A stretch of DNA of 5,928 bases, taken from positions 1 through 5,928 of the forward strand of contig CAIOLH010000187.1 in NCBI GenBank assembly GCA_903859115.1. The letters run 5' to 3'. Under the pieces are notes generated by a model. That model saw nothing but the letters and a program-made list of their open reading frames with translations, had not been told where the DNA came from and made no database searches. A program made the position numbers and the translations under genes. The DNA is from an uncultured Opitutia bacterium (GTDB lineage Bacteria > Verrucomicrobiota > Verrucomicrobiae > Opitutales > UBA953). Each line of letters opens with the position of its first letter. Position 1 is the stretch's first letter. Below are positions 1-5,928 of the stretch, one piece after another.

Positions 1-540
1 AATGAACGTAATGAAAGTATCCACGGTGTAGCTTGCACCTTCCGCAAGCCTGCTGACGTCTATCACGCTGCGGAAAAAGTACGCGACGCGGGTTGGAAAT
101 ATTGGGATGTGCATTCGGCTTATCCGATTCACGGACTTGATCAAGCGATGGGTATGCCGCGTTCCAAAGTACCTCGTCTCACTTTATTAGGCGGTGTGAC
201 TGGTTTCATCACCGGTTGTTTACTCACCTGGTACATGAATTCATACGACTACCCACTCGTGGTTGGTGGTAAGCCATTTTGGAGTCCAATCTTCCCGTTC
301 CCAATCATGTACGAGTGCACGATTCTCTTCGCTGCTTTTGGTACATTCTTTGGACAGTTCATTTTAAATCGTCTCCCACAACACCATCACCCCTTATTCG
401 ATCTTCCGCAATTTGCGCGTACATCGGATGACTCGTTCATGATTGTTTTGGAAGCACGTGATTCCAAATTCCATTTAGATGAATCCCGAAACTTCTTACT
501 CTCTTTAGGGGGTCAAGAAATCACCGTTATTCGCGACTAA
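1..540 (+). CDS. actD: ActD, alternative complex III membrane subunit (DUF3341 family), 5'-partial
   Basis: Membrane subunit of alternative complex III (quinol:cytochrome c oxidoreductase); it carries no cofactor and probably has a structural role. The frame is open from base 1 with no in-frame stop, so the true start lies upstream of the window; 179 residues are visible. The segment before the GTG at 109 already reads as the conserved N-terminal ferredoxin-like part of the family (AAEKVRDAGW, then WDVHSAYPIHGLDQAMG), so that GTG is not the start. Family hallmarks follow: two hydrophobic helices at roughly visible residues 58-80 and 99-121, a YDYPLVVGGKP loop between them, and the HPLFDLPQFARTSDDSF block after the second helix. 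The C-terminal end (LSLGGQEITVIRD) is also typical. actE begins 6 bases after the stop. Probably only a few N-terminal residues are missing. Confidence 0.93.
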   Translation, partial: NERNESIHGVACTFRKPADVYHAAEKVRDAGWKYWDVHSAYPIHGLDQAMGMPRSKVPRLTLLGGVTGFITGCLLTWYMNSYDYPLVVGGKPFWSPIFPFPIMYECTILFAAFGTFFGQFILNRLPQHHHPLFDLPQFARTSDDSFMIVLEARDSKFHLDESRNFLLSLGGQEITVIRD

Positions 541-546
541 TCCACC

Positions 547-1263
547 ATGAGCCGCTATCTTACATTTCTCGCTATCGTTGTTGTTGCTGTGATCGGCTTC
601 CTTGGTTTCCAAGGAAAGACTTCGAAGCAAACTCCGATTTATGTTTTCGATGATATGGACTATCAGTCGAAGTATAAAGCCCAGGGCGAAAATACCTTCT
701 TCGCTGATGGACGCGATGCCCGCCCGCCTGTAGCTGGATCTGTGGCTCGCGGTACTGGACTCGAACCCACCAAAGTTTTCTCTGCAGAATATCGTCGCGC
801 TGAATCACTCAACGCAGCTTTCGTTACAGGAAAAGATGAGAAGGGTAATTTCCTTTTAGATTTCCCAGCCAAAAGTCTCACCACTTTATCGTCGGGCGAA
901 TTACAACCTTACACCATCGACAGTAAGGTTCTCGAATTAGGTCGTGCGAAATACCAAATCTATTGTGCAGTATGCCACGGACAAGCTGCCAATGGTAATG
1001 GTATTATGAAAGTGCGTTCAGCCATCGAAGGCGACATCGCGATCAACACGATTGCTAATTTACAAAGCGCTACTTACCGCGCCTACCCACAGGGCCAAAT
1101 TTTTGATGTGATCACCAACGGCAAAAATACCATGATGCCTTATGGCGATAAACTTTCACCTGAAGAACGCTGGGCGGTAGTTGCTTACTTGCGCGCCCTC
1201 CAACTTTCTCAGTTCTGCCCACCAGAAATCACCCCTGCCTCCATTAAGGCCACCGCCAAATAA
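547..1263 (+). CDS. actE: ActE, monoheme cytochrome c subunit of alternative complex III
   Basis: Periplasm-facing monoheme cytochrome c subunit of ACIII, which passes quinol-derived electrons to the next acceptor. It has 238 residues. Residues 4-22 form one hydrophobic segment that serves as export signal or membrane anchor. The block FFADGRDARPPVAGSVARG (residues 51-69) is the signature of ActE. The cytochrome domain covers about 127-222, with heme attachment site CAVCH (C140, C143, H144) and probable axial Met in TMMPYG (M196 or M197). Many ActE proteins are lipoproteins, but no lipobox cysteine follows the hydrophobic segment here, so this one is probably anchored by its uncleaved N-terminal helix. 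A single extra cysteine, C224, lies near the C-terminus. The ATG at 547 is 6 bases after actD and lacks a Shine-Dalgarno sequence. Position between actD and actF supports the assignment. Confidence 0.94.
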   Translation: MSRYLTFLAIVVVAVIGFLGFQGKTSKQTPIYVFDDMDYQSKYKAQGENTFFADGRDARPPVAGSVARGTGLEPTKVFSAEYRRAESLNAAFVTGKDEKGNFLLDFPAKSLTTLSSGELQPYTIDSKVLELGRAKYQIYCAVCHGQAANGNGIMKVRSAIEGDIAINTIANLQSATYRAYPQGQIFDVITNGKNTMMPYGDKLSPEERWAVVAYLRALQLSQFCPPEITPASIKATAK

Positions 1264-1269
1264 TTCGCC

Positions 1270-2538
1270 ATGAGCGCATCTCCTTCTCGTTTATCTTCAC
1301 ATTGGACAACTTTTGTTGCCATCGGCTTTGTTGCCTTGGTTGCGGTGTGGTCATTTGCCTTCCTGGGTCTAGGCGAACATAACCATCGTCCCGCACTCTC
1401 CGTTTTAGTCGGCTGCTTATTTTGGGTCTCTACACTGATCGGTATGTTGATGCTCACGATGATTACGCGTGTGTTCGACGCTGGTTGGGCTCCGCTTATT
1501 CGTCGTTCTTGGGAATTCATGATCGGCGCATTACCGATTGTAATTCTCTTAGGTATAGCTCCGTTAGCATTCCTTCCTGAGTTTCGACACTTATTATGGG
1601 AGTGGACTGACGCCTCACACATTTTACCGAGCGGACACGAAGTAGGGCACGATCCTATTCTCCAGGCCAAAAGCTGGTTCCTGAACGAAAACTTTTTCCT
1701 AATCCGTATCGCTGTTTACGTTTTATTCTTCGGCGCGATTACCTGGGCTCTCCGCAATTGGTCTTTCAAACAAGATAAAGAACGTACCGCGCAGCACACT
1801 CATACACTTCACGCGATTTCAGCAGTCGGAATTCCAGCAAGTGCGGTTTTACTCACCATGCTTGCATTCGATTGTTTGATGGCTCTTTCCTACCATTGGT
1901 TCTCAACCATGTATGGTGTATGGTTCTTCGCATTATCGATTCGATTGGCTTTAGCTGCCACGGTGATTGTAACCTACCGACTCTCTAACGGCGGTTGGCT
2001 CGACGGATTACTTAATCAAGCCCACCGTCACGTACTCGGCTGTCTGATGTTAGCCTTCACCGTTTTCTGGGCGTACATTAGTTTCTCTCAGTACTTCTTA
2101 ATTTATACTGCGAATATTCCTGAAGAAACTTTCTGGTATAACATTCGTGAATTCAATCCTGTCACTGGACTAAAGAGCGATTGGTGGGGTGTTTCGATGT
2201 ACCTCATTTTCGGATTCTTTTTCTTGCCGTTCCTTTCACTTTTATTCTACCGCTCGAAAATTATCGCAGGTCGATTACTCACCATCGCCTTCATTATTTT
2301 TGCCGGTGGTATCGTTGATCTTTGGTTCAACGCTGTCCCACGGCAAATCGTAGATAAAACCGCTCCCGAAGGTTTTACCGTGTCGCCCTTTATCAGTGGC
2401 TATCTCGCCTTAGACCTTCTCGCGATTGCTGGCTTTGGCTGCTTAGTCGTCGGACTATTTTTACGTGCCTCGACGAAGGCAGAAACTATCCCCGTCCACG
2501 ACCCTCGTATTCTCGAGTCTATCAATTACCATGAGTGA
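1270..2538 (+). CDS. actF: ActF, integral membrane subunit of alternative complex III (NrfD/PsrC-like)
   Basis: Polytopic subunit of ACIII, related to ActC and the NrfD/PsrC family, often annotated as quinone-binding subunit 2. It sits in the cytoplasmic membrane and is thought to contribute to quinol handling or proton movement; that role comes from the family. The protein has 422 residues with about ten hydrophobic helices (roughly 14-34, 44-66, 85-105, 142-162, 182-206, 212-237, 255-280, 306-328, 333-356, 374-398). Family landmarks are ITRVFDAGWAPLIRRSWE (65-82), YHWFSTMYGVWFF (208-220), WAYISFSQYFLIYTANIPEE (267-286) and the C-terminal PVHDPRILES (408-417). Length is normal. The start is 6 bases after actE and has no Shine-Dalgarno motif. 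The TGA stop is read through in another frame by the start of the next gene, an 8-base overlap. Confidence 0.95.
   Translation: MSASPSRLSSHWTTFVAIGFVALVAVWSFAFLGLGEHNHRPALSVLVGCLFWVSTLIGMLMLTMITRVFDAGWAPLIRRSWEFMIGALPIVILLGIAPLAFLPEFRHLLWEWTDASHILPSGHEVGHDPILQAKSWFLNENFFLIRIAVYVLFFGAITWALRNWSFKQDKERTAQHTHTLHAISAVGIPASAVLLTMLAFDCLMALSYHWFSTMYGVWFFALSIRLALAATVIVTYRLSNGGWLDGLLNQAHRHVLGCLMLAFTVFWAYISFSQYFLIYTANIPEETFWYNIREFNPVTGLKSDWWGVSMYLIFGFFFLPFLSLLFYRSKIIAGRLLTIAFIIFAGGIVDLWFNAVPRQIVDKTAPEGFTVSPFISGYLALDLLAIAGFGCLVVGLFLRASTKAETIPVHDPRILESINYHE
2531..2538 (+). other. 8-base start/stop overlap (ATGAGTGA), likely translational coupling
   Basis: The ATG of the cytochrome c gene lies 5 bases before the TGA stop of actF, in a different frame. 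No Shine-Dalgarno motif precedes it. Ribosomes ending actF could restart here, coupling the last ACIII subunit to the first gene of the cbb3-like module. This is the only overlap in the window and the only TGA stop; the other six genes end in TAA. Confidence 0.75.
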
Positions 2539-3289
2539 TAATTCTTCTAATGGAGATCGCCCTTTAATTCCTGCCCAAGTTGCTTCTTGGTTAGGTATTT
2601 TAGCTTTCGTTTTTGTAGCGATCTTCGCCATCGCCTACGCGTATGTTGCCTTCAGTCCGAAAACTAATTCTGATGTCGAACGTCGTATCGCTGAAAAAGC
2701 ACTCCGTGCGGACACTGAATCAAAAGCCAAAGGTTTGATTTCAGAGATAGGTCTCAACAGTGACGGAACTTATCGTGTACCAGCCGAAACTGCGATGTCA
2801 CTCATCGCTGCCGATCCTCAGTTAGTAAATAAAATGCGTAGCTACGCTGCCCCTGGTCCATCTGCACCTCAGCCAGTTACTGTTAAAACCGATGCACCTA
2901 AAGTAGCTGATGAAGAGACTTTAAAGCGCGGTTTAGCGGTCTACTCACGAACCTGTATTGCTTGTCACCAACCTACGGGCAAAGGACTCGCCCCCGTTTT
3001 TCCTCCTTTAGCTGAGTCGCCCATTGTGAACGGTGACGCTACACTACCTATCAAATTCATTCTTCATGGATTAATGGGACCAGTCACAGTTGCTGGTACG
3101 ACCTATAACAGCATGATGCCTGCGGTTGCAGGTGTGAGCGACCAAGAGATTTCGGATGTTCTCACTTACGTACGTGCTAGTTTTGGTAACAACTCTGGCC
3201 CAGTAACGGTTGAGCAAGTCAAAGCGGTACGTGATGCCAATGCTTCACGTAACACGCCATGGACCACAGCCGAATTAGGCCTTAAATAA
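2531..3289 (+). CDS. Membrane-anchored monoheme cytochrome c (class I)
   Basis: Predicted periplasmic electron carrier tethered to the membrane, probably linking ACIII to the cbb3-like module; that role is inferred from position. The 252-residue form starting at MSDNSSNGD is chosen: an ATG 66 bases upstream (2465) would only add an arginine-rich translation of the actF C-terminus. One helix lies at about 17-41. Residues 45-105 form a helical linker containing YRVPAETAMSLIAADP. A Pro/Ala-rich spacer leads to a class I cytochrome c domain (about 127-220) with CIACH (C142, C145, H146), the FPPLAESP loop (157-164) and probable axial Met at 195 or 196 (SMMP). A C-terminal extension of about 30 residues follows. 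The last gene of the window encodes a paralogue with the same fold and matching extension. It might be annotated generically as cytochrome c. Confidence 0.92.
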   Translation: MSDNSSNGDRPLIPAQVASWLGILAFVFVAIFAIAYAYVAFSPKTNSDVERRIAEKALRADTESKAKGLISEIGLNSDGTYRVPAETAMSLIAADPQLVNKMRSYAAPGPSAPQPVTVKTDAPKVADEETLKRGLAVYSRTCIACHQPTGKGLAPVFPPLAESPIVNGDATLPIKFILHGLMGPVTVAGTTYNSMMPAVAGVSDQEISDVLTYVRASFGNNSGPVTVEQVKAVRDANASRNTPWTTAELGLK

Positions 3290-3304
3290 TTTTTATAACA
3301 CACG

Positions 3305-4675
3305 ATGAGCCAGGACTATAACCGCCAATCACATTCATCCAGAGGCGACACGGGCAGCACGACTCCCGTCCGTTTGTTTTTTGCCTCCGCTTTAGGTTGG
3401 TTGATTATTTCATCGGCTCTCGGACTGATTGTAAGTCTTAAACTCCAACTGCCATCTTTCATGGGTGGTTGTGAATGGTTTACTTACGGTCGCTTATCGG
3501 TACTTCAACACAACGCTTTCACCTACGGTTGGATTGCTAACGCCATTTTCGGTGTGAACTTGTGGATCATGTCAGCGTTGGCTCGTTTCGAATTTAAAGA
3601 CAGCTGGTTAGCAGTCTGTGGATGGTTGGGCTGGAATCTCGCTCTTACTTTCGGGCTCGGTGCAATTTTCCTCGGACACCTCAATGGCTACGCGCTTTTA
3701 GAAATGCCCAAGGAAGTCGCTCCCGCTTTATTTATCAGTTTCCTCTTTGCTGCTCTCTGGCCTGCAGTTGCGTTTGTTCGTCGTCCTACTGGACACGTCT
3801 TCGTATCACAATGGTACATCATCGGTGCTTCCTTCGTCTTCCCAGTGGCCTTTGGTATTACTCAATTACTCGTTCTTTGGTATCCAACATCCGGAGTACT
3901 TCAGGCGCTCATCCACAGTTGGTTCATCCAAAATATTCAATTACTCTGGATTGGATCCTCAGCAATTTCCGCGACTTATTATTTCATTTCCAAGGAGTCT
4001 GGCCGCACCATCTCAGCTTATTATTTAGCCACTGTGGGATTCTGGACCTACTTCCTCTTTGCAGGTTGGACGGCTCCTGCTTCATTACTCGGTGGACCGA
4101 TTCCTGTTTGGATTCAATCCGTTGGCGTCATCACTTCACTGATGATGTTGGTTCCAATAATTATCTTGGGTATCAATTTCTTTGGAACACTTTCCTACAA
4201 TCGCGGATTCGCGGGTGCATGGAATAACACGACCCTGCGTTTCGTCTTGGTTGGTATCGTGAGCTTCGCAGTTTCATCTATCTTAAATATTGTTTTCTCA
4301 ACCCGCTCACTGAATGCGATTGTGCGTTTCACTGATTTCACTGTCGGACAACAACAACTCGTGAATTACGGCTTCGTATCGATGGTCATCTTCGGTGCCG
4401 CCTATTATATTCTTCCTCGTATCACTGGATCGTTCTGGCCTTCAGCGAAATTAGTTCACCTTCATTTCTGGTCTTCGGCTATCGGCGGACTCGGTTTAGC
4501 TATCCATCTTTTAATCTGTGGTTACCCTGCGGTTAATAGCGGAGTCATGAGCTATTACATTCCCGTTATCTTCTTCGTACTTTTACAATTAGTGGGACAT
4601 GTGGCCTTTGCGATTAACTCTTTCGTGATGCTCTTGGCTTCTGCTCGAAACTCCAACGACAATAACCACGCTTAA
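3305..4675 (+). CDS. CcoN-like protein (cbb3 oxidase subunit I family) lacking all canonical heme and CuB ligands
   Basis: Heme-copper oxidase subunit I homologue of the cbb3 (C-type) family: 456 residues, about 12 membrane helices, close to normal CcoN length. Family-typical blocks are EWFTYGRLSVL (57-67), SATYYFISKESGR (222-234), FTDFTVG (342-348), YYILPRITG (367-375) and LHFWSSAIGG (386-395). Aligned by eye with Pseudomonas CcoN (from memory), every metal ligand is replaced. The heme b His of helix 2 is Q68. The three CuB His are Q209, A259 and S260. The heme b3 and heme b His pair of helix 10 (G-H-x-H) is Q349 and Q351. The cross-linked Tyr aligns with A253, and the nearby Glu of helix 9 aligns with L327. 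Stretches between these sites align almost without gaps and the frame is intact, so it does not look like a decaying gene. Oxygen reduction by the known mechanism is not possible. A scaffold or electron-transfer partner for the adjacent CcoO is inferred. Databases would probably label it cbb3-type oxidase subunit I. Confidence 0.93.
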   Translation: MSQDYNRQSHSSRGDTGSTTPVRLFFASALGWLIISSALGLIVSLKLQLPSFMGGCEWFTYGRLSVLQHNAFTYGWIANAIFGVNLWIMSALARFEFKDSWLAVCGWLGWNLALTFGLGAIFLGHLNGYALLEMPKEVAPALFISFLFAALWPAVAFVRRPTGHVFVSQWYIIGASFVFPVAFGITQLLVLWYPTSGVLQALIHSWFIQNIQLLWIGSSAISATYYFISKESGRTISAYYLATVGFWTYFLFAGWTAPASLLGGPIPVWIQSVGVITSLMMLVPIIILGINFFGTLSYNRGFAGAWNNTTLRFVLVGIVSFAVSSILNIVFSTRSLNAIVRFTDFTVGQQQLVNYGFVSMVIFGAAYYILPRITGSFWPSAKLVHLHFWSSAIGGLGLAIHLLICGYPAVNSGVMSYYIPVIFFVLLQLVGHVAFAINSFVMLLASARNSNDNNHA

Positions 4676-4687
4676 ATTGCACTGAAC

Positions 4688-5239
4688 ATGAAGGACTTTA
4701 ATCTTATTCTGGCTGGTATTTTTTTCACCCTCGCTGCCTCTTTTGGTGGTCTGTTAATTAGTGGTGAAGTTCAATTAGGAACACTCGGTCGTGCACCGGC
4801 CGAAGAGGGTGGCGCACTTTTTCCTCCACGTGAAACCGGCTTAGCGATTCAAGGTCGCCAAGTGTATATCGAATTAGGCTGCGTTGCCTGTCATACCCAA
4901 CAGGTGCGTCCAGCAGGACAGGGTAACGATATCGCTAAGGGTTATGGTCCGCGTCCTTCCGTGGCTCGTGACTACGTTCTTCAGTCTCAATTACTCTTAG
5001 GTAATCATCGCAATGGACCCGATCTCGCCAACTACGGAGCTCGCGCTAAGTCCGATGACGAAATCCATGGTCACCTTCGATCGCCTGCAGCTGGTAGCAC
5101 GATGCCTGCGTACAATTTCTTATACGTCGTAGACAAAAATGGCATTACTCAGCCAACTGAGCGCGCTCAAGCCTTGGTCGCGTATTTAAAATCTCTTCGC
5201 ATCGACTACAATTCGCCTGAAGCGAAATTGAAACAGTAA
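4688..5239 (+). CDS. ccoO: CcoO-like monoheme cytochrome c, cbb3-type oxidase subunit II
   Basis: Membrane-anchored monoheme cytochrome c of the CcoO family, which in cbb3 oxidases passes electrons to subunit I. It has 183 residues, slightly short for CcoO. One N-terminal helix (about 5-24) is followed by a periplasmic domain. Family features in order are GRQVYIELGCVACHTQQVRP (56-75) with C65, C68 and H69 binding heme c, YGPRPSVARDYV (86-97), the GNHRNGPDLANYGAR block (105-119), HLRSP (129-133) and axial Met in STMPAYNFL (M139). All heme-binding residues are intact, in contrast to the CcoN-like protein encoded 12 bases upstream. If the partner binds no heme, this heme must deliver electrons elsewhere. 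The start ATG has no Shine-Dalgarno sequence. Confidence 0.93.
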   Translation: MKDFNLILAGIFFTLAASFGGLLISGEVQLGTLGRAPAEEGGALFPPRETGLAIQGRQVYIELGCVACHTQQVRPAGQGNDIAKGYGPRPSVARDYVLQSQLLLGNHRNGPDLANYGARAKSDDEIHGHLRSPAAGSTMPAYNFLYVVDKNGITQPTERAQALVAYLKSLRIDYNSPEAKLKQ

Positions 5240-5243
5240 TCCC

Positions 5244-5921
5244 ATGTCACAACATTCTCAAAATAACGATAAGCCTAATCGCTCCTTTGGCGAACAGGGT
5301 AATCTTTCCGACAATCGCTTAGTCGAAATCCACTCGCACCTCGCTCGCGACAAGGAAGAGCCCAGCGAAGGTTTTTCTATTCTGCCTATCGTCATTGTAT
5401 TTATCTTTTGCGGATTTGGTTTCTGGGCAGGTGTTTACCTGACCCGTAATTCGGGTGGATTCTCGGCCAGCTCATTCGATCTCGATGCCCCTAAGGTAGC
5501 TGCCGATAGCGGACCCAAGGCCTTTGAGCCTGATGTCGCTAAAGGTGAGAAGCTTTTCATCCAACAGTGTGCCTCTTGTCACCAAGCCACCGGTTTGGGC
5601 GTTCCTGGTGCCTTCCCGCCACTTGCTGGTTCTCCTTGGCCCGTGGGTAATGAAGAACGTATCATCAAAATCGTCCTCGCTGGCTTAGCGGGTGAAATCG
5701 AAGTGAACGGACAAAAATATGTCGGCAACATGCCCAACATCGGTGCAGGTTTAAAAGACGCTCAAGTCGCTAACATCGTTTCTTACGTTCGTTCAGCTTG
5801 GGGTAATAAAGGTGAGCCTGTTATGGACACCAAGGTGGCCGAAGTGCGCAAAGCCATTGGTGGTCGTGCTCAGTACAGTCCTAAAGAGATTCTCGATCAG
5901 CATCCTTTAGAATCTAAATAA
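5244..5921 (+). CDS. Membrane-anchored monoheme cytochrome c, in the position of CcoP
   Basis: Predicted membrane-tethered periplasmic electron carrier, 225 residues. A hydrophilic, probably cytoplasmic N-terminus (1-43) containing EIHSHLARDKEEPSEG precedes a single helix (about 44-66). A spacer then leads to a class I cytochrome c domain (about 95-188) with CASCH (C109, C112, H113), FPPLAGSP (124-131) and probable axial Met in NMPNIG (M163). A C-terminal tail of about 35 residues follows (QYSPKEIL). Gene order after ccoO suggests it takes the place of CcoP, but CcoP usually carries two heme c groups and only one CxxCH is present. It is paralogous to the cytochrome at 2531-3289: the FPPLA, YVRxxxGN and C-terminal tail segments line up. 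The start is 4 bases after ccoO. The window ends 7 bases after the stop, so the operon may continue. Confidence 0.92.
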   Translation: MSQHSQNNDKPNRSFGEQGNLSDNRLVEIHSHLARDKEEPSEGFSILPIVIVFIFCGFGFWAGVYLTRNSGGFSASSFDLDAPKVAADSGPKAFEPDVAKGEKLFIQQCASCHQATGLGVPGAFPPLAGSPWPVGNEERIIKIVLAGLAGEIEVNGQKYVGNMPNIGAGLKDAQVANIVSYVRSAWGNKGEPVMDTKVAEVRKAIGGRAQYSPKEILDQHPLESK

Positions 5922-5928
5922 GAACTCA

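Noticed and set aside
109..540. GTG at 109 as the start of actD
   Set aside because: The frame is open back to base 1, and the upstream residues match the conserved N-terminal part of the DUF3341 family.
572..884. Two minus-strand open frames inside actE
   Set aside because: Short, overlapping each other and antisense to actE; no protein-like features.
1209..1670. Minus-strand 153-codon open frame across the actE/actF junction
   Set aside because: It is antisense to two well-supported genes and its translation shows no recognisable motif.
2465..2530. N-terminal extension of the first anchored cytochrome c from an ATG at 2465
   Set aside because: It lies wholly inside actF, reads as low-complexity basic sequence, and the ATG at 2531 gives a normal N-terminus followed by one helix.
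3290..3304. AT-rich 15-base gap before the CcoN-like gene as a promoter or terminator
   Set aside because: Too short for a promoter with both elements and shows no hairpin; most likely a simple intergenic spacer.
3622..4227. Plus-strand 201-codon and 93-codon open frames inside the CcoN-like gene
   Set aside because: They are other-frame shadows with Ser/Leu/Arg-rich, domain-free translations, fully inside a recognised gene.
3305..4675. CcoN-like gene as a pseudogene
   Set aside because: No frameshift or internal stop over 456 codons, all twelve helices and non-ligand family motifs are kept, and it sits in a tightly packed operon. Selective loss of ligands alone does not look like decay.
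3305..4675. CcoN-like protein as a nitric oxide reductase (NorB family)
   Set aside because: NorB and its variants keep the six histidines and add Glu residues; here the histidines are absent. The local motifs also look closer to CcoN.

Overview
The window looks like one stretch of a single plus-strand respiratory operon. It is wall-to-wall coding: seven genes in the same direction, gaps of 4-15 bases, one 8-base overlap, and no room for an internal promoter or terminator. The first gene is cut at its 5' end by the window edge, and the last ends 7 bases before the right edge. No RNA genes, mobile elements, CRISPR arrays or long repeats were seen.

Layout. Positions 1-1263 and 1270-2538 hold the tail of an alternative complex III (ACIII) cluster: actD (partial), actE (monoheme cytochrome c) and actF (ten-helix membrane subunit). 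ACIII oxidises quinol and passes electrons to c-type hemes, replacing the bc1 complex. Positions 2531-5921 hold a cbb3-oxidase-like module: a membrane-anchored monoheme cytochrome c, a CcoN-like 12-helix protein, a CcoO-like monoheme cytochrome, and a second membrane-anchored monoheme cytochrome c paralogous to the first. Quinol electrons could therefore run from ActE through three further c hemes in products of the same transcript.

The main surprise is the CcoN-like protein (3305-4675). It aligns well with cbb3 subunit I by eye, and its frame is intact. Yet all six histidines that bind heme b, heme b3 and CuB are replaced (Gln, Gln, Ala, Ser, Gln, Gln), and the cross-linked active-site Tyr is also gone. 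It cannot be a conventional oxygen reductase. It is better read as a non-catalytic (possibly heme-free) membrane scaffold or a subunit with a new role, kept next to a CcoO whose heme site is intact. Any true terminal oxidase would have to be encoded elsewhere, perhaps just downstream.

Organism. ACIII linked to a cbb3-like module, moderate GC, TTA-rich leucine usage and starts without Shine-Dalgarno sequences suggest a Gram-negative bacterium of the PVC group, most likely Verrucomicrobiota (Opitutae-like). This is inference; Planctomycetota or Bacteroidota are not excluded.
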